Assembly (NCBI RefSeq): GCF_019218635.1
Contig: NZ_JAHUZB010000002.1
Location: 496,001 to 560,000, forward strand
Source of the DNA: Enterococcus alishanensis
GTDB lineage: Bacteria > Bacillota > Bacilli > Lactobacillales > Enterococcaceae
Reading direction: 5' to 3'
Length of the DNA: 64,000 bases
The translations under genes were made by a program, and so were the position numbers. The notes below the pieces were generated by a model, which was not told the origin of the DNA, made no database searches, and saw nothing but the letters and a program-made list of their open reading frames with translations. This document shows positions 33,704 to 42,903 of this stretch, one piece after another. Positions within the stretch are counted from its first letter, which is position 1. Every line of letters begins with the position of its first letter.

Positions 33704-34324
33704 ATGCAGATTGAAGCAATAACTAATCAAGTTGCGGGAGAAAATACTTACTTTATTTATAATAAAGAAAATCTATTAATTATTGATCCAGGATCAGATG
33801 TGGAAAAAATTATTGACGCTATTCAGCGAATCAATCGAAAACCTGTGGCAATTTTGCTAACACACACTCATTATGATCATATTGTGGGCTTGGAATTGAT
33901 TCGAAAAAAATATGAAATACCAGTTTATGTGAGTCCATTAGAACAAGAATGGTTAACTAATCCTCAGCACAATGGCTCTTTAAATAATCCTTTCGTGCCG
34001 GATATTTATGCCAAACCAGCGGAATTCGAATTTGAATTAAGGGATTATGAATTAGGCGGAATGACATTTTCGGTTGTGGCAACACCAGGTCATTCGATTG
34101 GCAGTTTAAGTTTTGTTTTTGAAGACTTTGTGGTTGTTGGGGACGCCTTATTTAAGGGAAGTATCGGGAGAACTGATTTATATAGTGGTGATTTAGGACA
34201 ATTACTGGCAAGTATCACAGAAAATTTATTTAGTTTGCCACGAGAATTACCTGCTTATCCAGGCCATGGCGAAGCAACAACGATTGGTCATGAAATCGAT
34301 ACAAATCCGTTTTTTAATAATTAA
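33704..34324 (+). CDS. MBL-fold hydrolase, glyoxalase II-like
   Basis: A 206-residue zinc hydrolase with the metallo-beta-lactamase fold. It carries the metal motif THTHYDHIVG near residues 54-63 (HxHxDH), H131 in TPGHSIGS, D150 in VVGDALFKG, and H195 in YPGHGEAT. It is the size of the short MBL hydrolases, not full glyoxalase II. The start at 33704 has TTTGGAGGG before it. The phosphatase follows after 21 bases, so the two form an operon with a shared terminator. Confidence 0.88.
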   Translation: MQIEAITNQVAGENTYFIYNKENLLIIDPGSDVEKIIDAIQRINRKPVAILLTHTHYDHIVGLELIRKKYEIPVYVSPLEQEWLTNPQHNGSLNNPFVPDIYAKPAEFEFELRDYELGGMTFSVVATPGHSIGSLSFVFEDFVVVGDALFKGSIGRTDLYSGDLGQLLASITENLFSLPRELPAYPGHGEATTIGHEIDTNPFFNN

Positions 34325-34345
34325 AACTATTTTGGAGGTTTTTAA

Positions 34346-35047
34346 ATGAAAGAGACAAATTTATATTTGGTACGTCACGGAAAGACAATGTTCAACACAT
34401 TAGCAAGAGTTCAGGGATGGTGTGATACGCCTTTGACTAAACCGGGTCGTGAAGGAATTACTGCTGTTGGTTTAGGTTTAAGAGATACAGCGTTTGAAGA
34501 AGCTTATTCAAGTGATTCAGGTAGAGCAATTGAAACAGCTCGCTTAATTTTAAGAGAACATCCCCACCAAGATGTAATCCCATATAAAACAGATCCACGT
34601 GTACGGGAATGGTGTTTTGGCTCTTTAGAGGGCGGTTACGACGCAGAAATGTGGGGAGTTCTTCCACGCGTTCTGAATTTCAAAACTGAAGATGAATTAT
34701 TCTCAACAGATGTCACTTTTGAAGAGATTGCTAATGCAATTGTTGGCGCAGATACTGCAAACTGGGCTGAACCGTATGAAGTTTTAAAAAATCGTGTATG
34801 GCAAGGTTTTGAAGATATGGCGAAGTATCGTGAAGAACGTGGCGGCGGAAATGTCTTAGTAGTCTCTCATGGATTAACAATTGCTTTTATGTTAAGTCTA
34901 ATTGATGACAAGCAACCTGTTCGAGCGAACTTAGAAAATGGTAGTATCAATCGTCTACGTTATGAAGATGGAAAATTTTCAATTCGTTCAATTAATGATA
35001 TCTCTTATCAGGAACGTGGTCGTTTAATTATGGCCGAAGAAAAATAA
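34346..35047 (+). CDS. Histidine phosphatase family protein
   Basis: A 233-residue phosphoglycerate-mutase-fold enzyme: catalytic RHG in LYLVRHGKTMFN near residues 7-18, SDSGRAIETARLIL near 57, a WCFGSLEGG block with the catalytic acid side near 89-97, and VVSHGLTIAFML with the second histidine near 174. The conserved Arg and two His residues support phosphatase activity, but the substrate is unknown. TTTTGGAGGTTTTTAA precedes the ATG. Second gene of the MBL/phosphatase operon. Confidence 0.85.
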   Translation: MKETNLYLVRHGKTMFNTLARVQGWCDTPLTKPGREGITAVGLGLRDTAFEEAYSSDSGRAIETARLILREHPHQDVIPYKTDPRVREWCFGSLEGGYDAEMWGVLPRVLNFKTEDELFSTDVTFEEIANAIVGADTANWAEPYEVLKNRVWQGFEDMAKYREERGGGNVLVVSHGLTIAFMLSLIDDKQPVRANLENGSINRLRYEDGKFSIRSINDISYQERGRLIMAEEK

Positions 35048-35057
35048 ATATTTATGG

Positions 35058-35091
35058 ACTGGGAAGAATAAAAAATCTTCCCAGTTTTTTT
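35058..35091 (+). terminator. Terminator of the MBL/phosphatase operon
   Basis: Ten-base stem ACTGGGAAGA / TCTTCCCAGT (35058-35067 with 35076-35085), then a T run. Confidence 0.9.
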
Positions 35092-35186
35092 ATTCTTAAA
35101 AAAAGCTTAGCCTTTTTAAGATAGTCAAATATTTTTCTAAAAGGTATACTAGTGATTGTTATGAATTTGAAGGGATGGATTTTTTA

Positions 35187-36020
35187 ATGTTTGTTGCAAA
35201 TATAATTAAAGCAATTATTTTAGGTATTATTGAAGGAATCACGGAATGGCTACCAATTTCTTCAACTGGACATTTAATTTTAGCTGATGAATTTATTAAG
35301 ATGAATGTGTCATCGGCTTTTACCGAAATGTTCAACGTAGTGATTCAATTAGGTGCAATCCTTGCCGTTGTTCATCTTTTTTTCGCAAAGCTGAATCCTT
35401 TTTCAAGTACGAAAAACTCAGTTGAAAAACGTGATACTTGGACTCTTTGGACAAAAGTTATCATCGCTTGTTTCCCGGCTGCGATTATCGGCTTACCTTT
35501 AGATGATTGGTTAGATGCACATTTCCATAAATTTTTACCGGTTGCTATTATGTTGATTGTCTATGGTGTTGCCTTCATTGTTGTTGAAAAAAGAAATAAA
35601 ACCAAAACTCCAAGATGGACAACTTTAAATGATTTTACTTATCAAGCGGCTCTTATTGTTGGTATGTTTCAAGTCTTGTCTTTAATCCCTGGGACTTCTC
35701 GCTCTGGAGCCACAATTTTAGGAGCTATTTTAATTGGCGCGTCTCGTTACGTTGCAACTGAGTTTTCTTTCTTCTTGGGAATTCCAGTAATGTTTGGTGC
35801 CAGTGGATTGAAAATTGTTAAATTTCTAGCTAACGGTAATTCGTTTGATGCTCAACAAATAATTATTCTATTAATCGGGATGATTACCGCGTATGTTGTC
35901 TCGATCATTGCCATTAAATTCTTATTGGATTATATTAAGAAAAATGATTTTACAGTTTTTGGCTGGTATCGGATTGTCTTAGGTATTATCTTAATTGCTT
36001 ATTGGATTATTGCTATGTAA
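35187..36020 (+). CDS. uppP: Undecaprenyl-diphosphate phosphatase
   Basis: A 277-residue membrane enzyme that regenerates the lipid carrier for wall synthesis and gives bacitracin tolerance. It has about eight membrane segments and the family motifs EGITEWLPISSTGHLIL near residues 16-32 and SLIPGTSRSGATI near 165-177. The start is set at ATG 35187, with GGGATGG eight bases upstream; an ATG four codons earlier touches that site. Monocistronic, ended by a hairpin at 36034. Confidence 0.95.
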   Translation: MFVANIIKAIILGIIEGITEWLPISSTGHLILADEFIKMNVSSAFTEMFNVVIQLGAILAVVHLFFAKLNPFSSTKNSVEKRDTWTLWTKVIIACFPAAIIGLPLDDWLDAHFHKFLPVAIMLIVYGVAFIVVEKRNKTKTPRWTTLNDFTYQAALIVGMFQVLSLIPGTSRSGATILGAILIGASRYVATEFSFFLGIPVMFGASGLKIVKFLANGNSFDAQQIIILLIGMITAYVVSIIAIKFLLDYIKKNDFTVFGWYRIVLGIILIAYWIIAM

Positions 36021-36035
36021 TTATAATTATTATAA
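36021..36035 (+). promoter_or_regulatory. PerR-box-like palindrome
   Basis: TTATAATTATTATAA, identical to the B. subtilis PerR consensus (TTATAATNATTATAA) as I recall it. It lies directly after the uppP stop and touches the terminator stem. It is 130 bases before the P1B-4 ATPase start, beyond the usual distance for a repressor. A chance AT-rich match is possible. Confidence 0.4.
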
Positions 36036-36060
36036 AAAGACTCTTGCGAGAGTCTTTTTA
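36034..36060 (+). terminator. Terminator after uppP
   Basis: Eleven-base stem AAAAAGACTCT / AGAGTCTTTTT with TGCG loop (36034-36044 with 36049-36059). Confidence 0.9.
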
Positions 36061-36077
36061 TTTTGCTCTTTTCTAAA

Positions 36078-36092
36078 TGATAATCACTTTCA
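36078..36092 (+). promoter_or_regulatory. Fur/PerR-family box-like site
   Basis: TGATAATCACTTTCA matches the 7-1-7 Fur-family pattern TGATAAT-N-ATTATCA at 12 of 14 positions. It lies about 45 bases before a possible -10 box (TATCAT, 36137-36142) of the metal-exporting ATPase gene. Confidence 0.45.
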
Positions 36093-36164
36093 TTCTCAAT
36101 TACGCGATTTAATTATCAATTAGTTTTTTTCTATGCTATCATGATTATGAAAGGAGGAATTGTG

Positions 36165-38054
36165 ATGAGTAAAGAAGAAAGACAAGCTTTTCTCTCAACA
36201 ATTTTCTGTTTGGGATTCTTGATTTTTGGTAGAGTGATAATGTATTTTAGCTTATCCTACGCACCGCTCCTATTTATTTTAGCTATTATTAGTGGCGGTT
36301 GGAAACAAACATACGAAGGCATAAAGGAATTAATCCAAGACAAAACATTAAACGTGGATTTATTAATGGCTTTAGCAGCAATCGGTGCATGTATTATTGG
36401 TAATTGGTTTGAAGGGGCGATGTTGACTTTCATCTTCTGTTTGAGTGGTGCTTTAGAAGAATATGCAACCAATAAAAGCACGAAAGAAATCACTGCTTTA
36501 ATGAATTTAAGTCCAACAACTGCTTTAAAAGTTTTAGCGGATGGAACAAATCAAGAAATTGGGGTTGAAGATTTAAAAATTGCAGATACTGTCTTTGTAC
36601 CAAAAGGCAGCAATATCCCAATTGACGGAATAGTTTTAGATCAAGCCAGTACAATTGATGAATCTAGCATCACAGGTGAATCTGTCCCAGTGGAAAAAAA
36701 TGTTGGTGATGATATCTTTGGTGGGACGATTAATACAGGTAATGCTTTCAAAATGACGGTTACTAAAAGTGCGGAAGATACTTTATTTGCGCAAATCATT
36801 AAACTAGTTGAAAATGCGCAAAATGAGAAAGGCGAAACTGCCAGTTTTATCGATAAAATTGAAAATGTTTATGTCAAGATTGTATTGTTAGCTGTTCCAC
36901 TATTTATTGCCTTTACTCACTTTGGCTTGAATTGGGCCTTTAATGAAAGCTTTTATCGCGGAATGGTTTTATTAGTTGTCGCCTCCCCTTGCGCTCTGGT
37001 AGCATCAGCAACACCGGCAACTTTAGCAGCTATTTCAAATGGTGCAAAGAAAGGTATTTTGTTTAAATCTGGTAAAGATCTTGAAAAATTAGCAGAGTTA
37101 AAGGCGATTGCCTTTGATAAAACTGGTACTTTAACTAGAGGAAAACCTCGTGTAACAAATTTCAAAGTATTCGATGCTGATCCTTTGATTCCAGCAATCT
37201 TATTTTCGATGGAGCATGCGTCTAGTCATCCTTTAGCCAATGCGATTACTCAGTTTTTCCATGAAGAAAATATGTTGGAATTAACCGTCGAAGAAAAAGC
37301 AGGTTTTGGACTAGAAAGTTTTTACCAACAACATCATTGGATTTTAGGTAAAACAGGAATGTCAACAACTCATGATGACTTAGCTGAAACTTGGCGATCT
37401 CAAGGAAAGACAGTTATTTTTCTGTCACGAGATGAAGAAGTAGTTGCTTTACTAGGACTACTAGACTTACCTAAAGCAAATGCTAGTGAAGTCATTCAGT
37501 ACTTTAAAGATAATCAAGTTCATACAGCTATGTTTACAGGAGATAATGAAGGAGCTGCCCACACTGTTGCAAAATCAGTCGGAATTGACGAATACAGAGC
37601 CAATTGTTTACCGGCTGAAAAAACGAAATTAATTACTACAGAGAAAGAAAAATATGGTGTTAATGCTATGGTTGGCGACGGAATAAATGATGCACCGGCT
37701 TTAGCAACTGCAACAATTGGTGTGGCTATGGGCGAAGGTACTGATGTTGCGATGGATGTATCCGATATGGTGCTTATGAAAAATGATTTAAGTAAACTAA
37801 GTTATGCTCATCGTCTTGCTAAAAAGATGCGTCGCATTATTAAACAAAACATTGTATTTTCCTTATTAGTTATTGCCATTTTAATCGCTAGTAATTTTCT
37901 ACAATTTCTAAATTTACCTTTAGGAGTTATTGGGCACGAAGGTAGTACAATTTTAGTCATTTTTAATGGGTTACGATTACTCATTCCTTTAAAAGAAGAC
38001 TTGCTAAACAATCAGATGGATTGCAGTGATTGTCCATTGCAGCATTTAGAATAA
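36165..38054 (+). CDS. Heavy-metal-transporting P-type ATPase, P1B-4 subtype
   Basis: A 629-residue metal-exporting ATPase without an N-terminal metal-binding domain. Key motifs: TGES in the actuator, SPCALV in the sixth membrane segment, DKTGTLT with the phosphorylated Asp near residue 321, the nucleotide-binding HP in SSHPLA, GDGINDAPAL, and GHEGSTILVIFNGLRLL in the last segments. SPC plus HEGxT marks the P1B-4 group, which exports Fe(II), Co(II) or Zn(II) (as in PfeT/ZosA). A C-terminal CSDCPLQ pair may add a metal site. AAAGGAGGAATTGTG sets the start at 36165. Fur-family box-like sites upstream fit control by iron or peroxide. Confidence 0.9.
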   Translation: MSKEERQAFLSTIFCLGFLIFGRVIMYFSLSYAPLLFILAIISGGWKQTYEGIKELIQDKTLNVDLLMALAAIGACIIGNWFEGAMLTFIFCLSGALEEYATNKSTKEITALMNLSPTTALKVLADGTNQEIGVEDLKIADTVFVPKGSNIPIDGIVLDQASTIDESSITGESVPVEKNVGDDIFGGTINTGNAFKMTVTKSAEDTLFAQIIKLVENAQNEKGETASFIDKIENVYVKIVLLAVPLFIAFTHFGLNWAFNESFYRGMVLLVVASPCALVASATPATLAAISNGAKKGILFKSGKDLEKLAELKAIAFDKTGTLTRGKPRVTNFKVFDADPLIPAILFSMEHASSHPLANAITQFFHEENMLELTVEEKAGFGLESFYQQHHWILGKTGMSTTHDDLAETWRSQGKTVIFLSRDEEVVALLGLLDLPKANASEVIQYFKDNQVHTAMFTGDNEGAAHTVAKSVGIDEYRANCLPAEKTKLITTEKEKYGVNAMVGDGINDAPALATATIGVAMGEGTDVAMDVSDMVLMKNDLSKLSYAHRLAKKMRRIIKQNIVFSLLVIAILIASNFLQFLNLPLGVIGHEGSTILVIFNGLRLLIPLKEDLLNNQMDCSDCPLQHLE

Positions 38055-38090
38055 TAATTGTGTTAAGGAAAAAAACTTGTCACGAATTCA

Positions 38091-38119
38091 TTGCATTGGA
38101 TTGCGCCTTTATGTATAAT
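38091..38119 (+). promoter_or_regulatory. Promoter of rpsT
   Basis: TTGCAT (38091-38096), 17-base spacer, TATAAT (38114-38119), a strong match to consensus. Transcription would start near 38126, leaving a leader of about 53 bases. Confidence 0.75.
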
Positions 38120-38135
38120 GAGTAATGTTGAATTG

Positions 38136-38150
38136 TACGGACTTTCCGTA
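38136..38150 (+). promoter_or_regulatory. Small hairpin in the rpsT leader
   Basis: TACGGA-CTT-TCCGTA, a perfect 6-base stem with a three-base loop in the untranslated leader, 28 bases before the start. S20 can control its own translation in other bacteria, so an S20 contact is possible but not shown. Confidence 0.4.
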
Positions 38151-38178
38151 TAAGATCTGAAATCGGAGGTGAAAATCC

Positions 38179-38433
38179 ATGCCAAACATTGAATCTGCAA
38201 TTAAACGTGTTCGCACAAACGAAGCTGCAAATATCAGAAATGCTTCTCAAGCTAGCTCAATGCGTACAGCTGTTAAGAAATTCGAAGAAGCTGTAGCTGC
38301 CGGTGCTGATAACGCAAATGAATTATACCAAGCTGCTGTTAAAGCAATTGATATGGCTGAATCAAAAGGTTTGATTCACAAAAATAAAGCTGCTCGTGAC
38401 AAATCACGTCTTGCTAAAAAATTAGCGAAATAA
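38179..38433 (+). CDS. rpsT: 30S ribosomal protein S20
   Basis: An 84-residue basic, helical primary-binding protein of the small subunit. Family features: [18 protein letters not shown] at the start, RTAVKKFE, and a final [36 protein letters not shown] gives a strong ribosome binding site. It is a single gene with its own promoter and terminator and converges with holA, its neighbour also in B. subtilis. Confidence 0.97.
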   Translation: MPNIESAIKRVRTNEAANIRNASQASSMRTAVKKFEEAVAAGADNANELYQAAVKAIDMAESKGLIHKNKAARDKSRLAKKLAK

Positions 38434-38435
38434 TA

Positions 38436-38463
38436 AAAACCGATCGCAGGATCGGTTTTTTTA
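38436..38463. terminator. Terminator between rpsT and holA
   Basis: Stem AAACCGATC / GATCGGTTT with GCAG loop, then T residues; A residues on the other side let it serve the convergent holA transcript too. Confidence 0.85.
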
Positions 38464-39498
38464 TTTGGCTAATTTTATTTTTTCTGCCGTTTTTAAAACA
38501 AATAATTGAAAACTTAATTCTTTGTCGGCTTGCCCACTCTTGACTAAGAAATCATTCTCGACAAGTTGATCAAATAAATCAATCAGTAATTTCTCAGAAA
38601 TTCCTTTAACTTGTTGCATTGCCATCTTTACCCGATAAGGATGGACACTCAGTGTTTCTGCAATGTTAGCTTGTTGATAGCCTATTTTCATCAAAATCTT
38701 GGTCTGTAGCAATAGTCGTATTTGACTGATTAAAATCGCGTTTAATCGAATTGTTTCTTCTCCTTGAAGGAGTAAATCTTGATATATTTGAATCGTTTTT
38801 CCAGAATTACCTTTCAACAATTCCTCTGTTATTTCAAACACATTATGCTCCAGTGTTTTAGGCACAAGATTACGAACTTCAGCAATCGTAATTCCAACCG
38901 ATGGATCAGCTGCTAGAATCAATTTTTCCAGTTCATTCATGATTTTTGATAAGTCAAAATCAATCAGGCGCAATAACAAGTCAAAAGCCTCGGCTGAGAT
39001 CGTAACATTCTCTTTTTTTAAATATTGTTGCACATAACTTTTCAAAGGGGCTTCAGCTAAGGGTGCAACTTCAATTGTTTCGGCAGCTTTTTTTAATGCT
39101 TTAGTTATTTTTTTACGGGCATCCAATTTTTCATAATTGGCCCAAAAAACTAGGACAGTTGATTCCAATGGCCTTTTTAAATAAGTAATCATTTCCTCAA
39201 TCGCGGCTTCCTGGTCAGCTATTTTCTTTTCACCAGTCAAAAAGCTGGGGTTCTCAACAAAAACTAAGCGATAATCTCCAAAAAAAGGCAGACTCTCTGC
39301 TTCCGCCACGACACTAGCAAGATTCCCTTCACTACTATCGAAATTCATAAAATTTAATTCTTCTAAATTGTCCCTTTTCATCCGTGTGAAAAAAGCGTTG
39401 CGAATCACTTGTTGTAAATAACCCTCTGTTCCAAGAATAAGATAGACAGGTTTTAAGGGATCATTAGTGATTTCTTTTAATGCTTGTTGTACGTTCAT
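38461..39498 (-). CDS. holA: DNA polymerase III subunit delta
   Basis: A 345-residue clamp-loader subunit that opens the beta sliding clamp. The N-terminal domain shows LKPVYLILGTEGYLQQVI, a P-loop-like but degenerate region, and FVENPSFLTG. The C-terminal clamp-loader collar reads LEHNVFEITEELLKG and HPYRVKMAMQQ. Length and order match YqeN of B. subtilis. It is the last gene of the comEA-comEB-comEC-holA unit, 27 bases after comEC, as in Bacillus. Confidence 0.94.
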   Translation of the reverse strand: MNVQQALKEITNDPLKPVYLILGTEGYLQQVIRNAFFTRMKRDNLEELNFMNFDSSEGNLASVVAEAESLPFFGDYRLVFVENPSFLTGEKKIADQEAAIEEMITYLKRPLESTVLVFWANYEKLDARKKITKALKKAAETIEVAPLAEAPLKSYVQQYLKKENVTISAEAFDLLLRLIDFDLSKIMNELEKLILAADPSVGITIAEVRNLVPKTLEHNVFEITEELLKGNSGKTIQIYQDLLLQGEETIRLNAILISQIRLLLQTKILMKIGYQQANIAETLSVHPYRVKMAMQQVKGISEKLLIDLFDQLVENDFLVKSGQADKELSFQLFVLKTAEKIKLAK

Positions 39499-39525
39499 AA
39501 ACTCCTCCTGTCTGTTATGCTATCA

Positions 39526-41754
39526 CTAATTTACCGGAAAATCTATCAAGCATTTTCGTTTTAAATCAGAAAATTGATACCATTGATAATAAATCATTCC
39601 CTGTTGATCCGTTCTTAAGATTATTTGCTGATAATCAGCCAAAGTTTTTAACACTTCACCTGTCGGATGTCCATAACGATTATTCTGCCCTACTGAAATA
39701 ATCGCTTCTTGACTTTTTAATTGTGCTAAAAAAGCTGGTGACGTAGAAGAATTGCTACCGTGATGGCCAATTTTTAAGACATCTATTTTTAGCTTAGGAT
39801 AGTCTTCCATTAATTTTTCTTCACCAGCAATTTCCAAATCGCCTGTAATTAAAAATCGTTTCTTTTTTATTTTAAAAAAAGTAACCACTGAATCATTGTT
39901 TTCACCTTTGCCATTTTCAGGTGCCAATATGTGTAGTTTTAAGTATTTTCCAACTGTATTGCCTTTTCTAATTTGGTGCAATTTAGTATGGATAGGTAAT
40001 TTTCCGATTGCTTCAGCAAATCCTTTTTTTGCACCCGTTCCAATATAAATATTTTTGACTCTTATTTTAGTTAATAAATGATTCACTTCCCCTAAATGAT
40101 CAGCATCATTGTGGGTTAATATTAAATGGTCAATTTTTTTGATGTTACTTCCCTTTAGTACTGGTAATAAATTATATTCCGAAGCAGCTTTTCGTTGATA
40201 TCTTTGCCATTCTTCCTTTTCGAAATTTAGACGACCGCCTGTATCAATTAAAAAAGTTTCTTTTTTAAAAGGCAATTTGATTAATAAACTATCCCCTTGT
40301 CCCACGTCAATAAAAGCCACCATTCCAGGCGTAAATAAACTAAAACTAGCAATTATCACAACGCCAACTACAGCAGTAAGAATAAATTTTTGTCGGTATT
40401 TTATTTGATGAACCAAAAGCATTAAACCTAGCAATAGTAAAATAGCTAAAAAGAAGAAAGGTTTACCGAACTGTAATGGTTTCATTGTTACTAAGGACAA
40501 TATAAAGTTAATGCCTGTCATGAGCTGCTCACAGACTGTTAGAATAAATGCTGGAGTGACACTTCCAAACATTGTTAAAAAGCCACAGAGAGGCAAAATG
40601 AACCATTTGAAAATTGGGACCATTAAAAAGGTCAGTACACCTCCTAAAAGTGGCCACTCACCAAATTCAATCACTAAAATTGGCATAATTAAGAATGAAA
40701 ACAGTAAATTTTGTTGCCATTCTTTTAAATTAAAACTAGGAATATAAAGCAACAGAAATGCCATAAAAATGCTCAAGCGACCGCCAGTTGACCAAAGTAC
40801 AAGTGGAAAACACAAAGTTAAAATTAAACACATCAAACTCCACTGATCTAATTTTGAAAGGGATAAATTAAAAGTTAAACAAACAAAGGCAATCATAAAA
40901 CTTAAGACACCGCGAATAACACTAAAATTCCCACCTGTCATGATGATCACGAAAATTCCTGCCACAGAGAGCAGTATTAGTCTTGGCCGTCTTAAAATGG
41001 CTAATCGCTTCAGCAGAAGATGAAAACTACCTAAATATATAGTGATGTGCATCCCAGATAACGCAAAAAGATGTAACAATCCATTAACTTGATACACTTC
41101 TGTCAACTGATTGAAGTTTTCATCTCTAAAACCAAAAATCAAAGCATTCGTGTAGGTCGCTAAATTTTGTGGTAAATTCTGTTCTAATTTTCGCCTAATT
41201 TGATACCTAAAACTGGCTAATTGAGTTTTTCTGCCTATCCCTTCGAATTCATCGACTGAAATAACACCATGAATCCCTTGGCTTTGATGATATTTTTTTT
41301 GATCAAAGCCATGTAAATTTCTTTTTGGCTCAGACGCACTTAGACTGCCATTTATTTTAATTTGATTAGGAACATGGGCTTTTTGCCAAAAAAATTTTTC
41401 TGACTCTTCTTTTAAACGATAATACAATTGATATTTTTTATTATTCATTTCAACAATAGCTTGTAACTGATCACCGTTTATTTTGATGGTATCTTCTTTT
41501 AATATAACCACCTCATCAATTTTTTCAGCTAAAGGTGTTTGCAACCCATTTACATATGTAGTTGTTCGAATACAAGCAAATAAGCTGCATAAGAAAACCA
41601 AGACAAATAAGCCTAGTTTTTTCATGCAGCAAATTCGAAAGAATAAAAGCAAGCTAAAAATCAGCCAGACAAGTTTCTTTTCATAAAAACTTGTCGCGAC
41701 TAATAAACCACAGGCAATTGGCAGAAATAAATAATTTCGGCATTCTTTGATCAT
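39526..41754 (-). CDS. comEC: DNA uptake channel ComEC/Rec2
   Basis: A 742-residue membrane protein that carries single-stranded DNA across the membrane in competence. The N-terminal DUF4131 part (about 20-180) is followed by the Competence domain with many membrane segments (HLFALSGMHITIYLG, the family's SGxH signature, near residue 231). The C-terminal metallo-beta-lactamase-like domain reads FIDVGQGDSLLI near 485 and LTHNDADHLGE near 545, with DVLKIGHHGSNSST near 657. All parts are intact and full length. Its start overlaps comEB by four bases (ATGA). Enterococci seldom show natural competence, so use of this operon is uncertain. Confidence 0.94.
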   Translation of the reverse strand: MIKECRNYLFLPIACGLLVATSFYEKKLVWLIFSLLLFFRICCMKKLGLFVLVFLCSLFACIRTTTYVNGLQTPLAEKIDEVVILKEDTIKINGDQLQAIVEMNNKKYQLYYRLKEESEKFFWQKAHVPNQIKINGSLSASEPKRNLHGFDQKKYHQSQGIHGVISVDEFEGIGRKTQLASFRYQIRRKLEQNLPQNLATYTNALIFGFRDENFNQLTEVYQVNGLLHLFALSGMHITIYLGSFHLLLKRLAILRRPRLILLSVAGIFVIIMTGGNFSVIRGVLSFMIAFVCLTFNLSLSKLDQWSLMCLILTLCFPLVLWSTGGRLSIFMAFLLLYIPSFNLKEWQQNLLFSFLIMPILVIEFGEWPLLGGVLTFLMVPIFKWFILPLCGFLTMFGSVTPAFILTVCEQLMTGINFILSLVTMKPLQFGKPFFFLAILLLLGLMLLVHQIKYRQKFILTAVVGVVIIASFSLFTPGMVAFIDVGQGDSLLIKLPFKKETFLIDTGGRLNFEKEEWQRYQRKAASEYNLLPVLKGSNIKKIDHLILTHNDADHLGEVNHLLTKIRVKNIYIGTGAKKGFAEAIGKLPIHTKLHQIRKGNTVGKYLKLHILAPENGKGENNDSVVTFFKIKKKRFLITGDLEIAGEEKLMEDYPKLKIDVLKIGHHGSNSSTSPAFLAQLKSQEAIISVGQNNRYGHPTGEVLKTLADYQQIILRTDQQGMIYYQWYQFSDLKRKCLIDFPVN

Positions 41755-42242
41755 TCACTAGGAGATGTGGCAGCATCTTCTCCTAATTGTAATTTGGTAA
41801 AATATTTACTTTCTAAAAAGACTTGATTTGCACTAGCTCCCACCTGTTTAATTAAGTCCACCGCATAGTCATCATTACGATAATCTTTCAGATAATTAAT
41901 TTTTTTTATTCCAGCTTGTAGTAACGCTTTGGTACACGCTAAGCAAGGAAAATGTGTGACATAAATTTCTGCATCATTGGTAGGAATACCCAATTTTGCA
42001 CATTGTAGTAGGGCGTTCATTTCTGCATGAATCGTCCGGATACAATGACCGTCCACAACATAACAGTCCTCATCTATACAATGAACGTCGCCCGACACAG
42101 AGCCATTATAGCCACCCGCGATGATTCTTTTATCTCGTACAATTGTTGCACCAACTTCTAGCCGTGTGCAGGTACTTCTTAAAGATAACAATACAGCTTG
42201 TGCCATAAAATATTGATCCCAAGGTATTCTTTCAGTCGTCAC
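41751..42242 (-). CDS. comEB: dCMP/cytidine deaminase-family protein ComEB
   Basis: A 163-residue zinc deaminase: first ligand and catalytic Glu in HAEMNALLQCAK near residue 70, second ligands in PCLACTKALLQAG near 99-105. The N-terminal RIPWDQYFMAQAVLLSLRSTCTRLEVGA matches the dCMP deaminase family. It supplies dUMP in principle; in Bacillus it is kept between comEA and comEC but is not needed for transformation. Start is ATG with AGGAGAAATACTGTG upstream. Confidence 0.93.
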   Translation of the reverse strand: MTTERIPWDQYFMAQAVLLSLRSTCTRLEVGATIVRDKRIIAGGYNGSVSGDVHCIDEDCYVVDGHCIRTIHAEMNALLQCAKLGIPTNDAEIYVTHFPCLACTKALLQAGIKKINYLKDYRNDDYAVDLIKQVGASANQVFLESKYFTKLQLGEDAATSPSE

Positions 42243-42257
42243 AGTATTTCTCCTTTT

Positions 42258-42875
42258 TTAGTTAATTGTAATAAAATCTCGTAAATTTTCAAGCGTCTTT
42301 TCGCCAATCCCAGAAACATTTAATAAATCTTCTAATTTTTGAAAACTGCCATTTTCCTCTCGATAATTTAAAATGTCCTGGGCCTTTTTTTCACCTATGC
42401 CTGATAAGGTTTGTAACTCTGTTGAATCTGCTGTATTTATATTTACTTTTCCAGTTTCATCAGAAGAAGAATCACCTGATATAATTGTCTCTCCTGATTG
42501 AATTGTGGGAGGAGTTTCACCAATTTTTGGAATGAAAATAACTTCTTGATCAGTTAATAGTTTAGAAAAATTAACCTGGTTCCGGTCAGCCTCTTCCAAA
42601 AATCCACCTGCTTGGTCAACAGCATCCATTAAACGTGTACCCTCTTTTACTTTGTACATACCTGGTGCTTTTACTGCACCTTTTACATCCACATACCAAT
42701 CTGTATTAACTTTAGCAGTACTTTCGATTGTCTTTTGCTCGGAACTTGAAAAAGTGGTCACTTCAGCGTATTCTTCTGGTTCCTTAAATAAGTTAAACAA
42801 AACTAAAAAAAGAATGGAAAAAAAACCAAATCCTGCCAAAATGAACCAACTATACTTTTCCCAAATTTTTTTCAA
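42258..42875 (-). CDS. comEA: Competence DNA-binding protein ComEA
   Basis: A 205-residue receptor for double-stranded DNA on the outer face of the membrane. One N-terminal membrane span (WFILAGFGFFSILFLVLF), a SLBB-like segment (VDVKGAVKAPGMYKVKEGTRL), a Ser/Thr-rich linker, and two helix-hairpin-helix motifs (TLSGIGEKKAQDILNYR, NVSGIGEKTLENL) that bind DNA. The start is TTG at 42875 with AAAGGAGG nine bases upstream. A strong sepM terminator lies just before it, so the com operon has its own promoter, which I could not identify. Confidence 0.93.
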   Translation of the reverse strand: MKKIWEKYSWFILAGFGFFSILFLVLFNLFKEPEEYAEVTTFSSSEQKTIESTAKVNTDWYVDVKGAVKAPGMYKVKEGTRLMDAVDQAGGFLEEADRNQVNFSKLLTDQEVIFIPKIGETPPTIQSGETIISGDSSSDETGKVNINTADSTELQTLSGIGEKKAQDILNYREENGSFQKLEDLLNVSGIGEKTLENLRDFITIN

Positions 42876-42903
42876 ATAAATACCTCCTTTATTTAAAAGG
42901 TAC

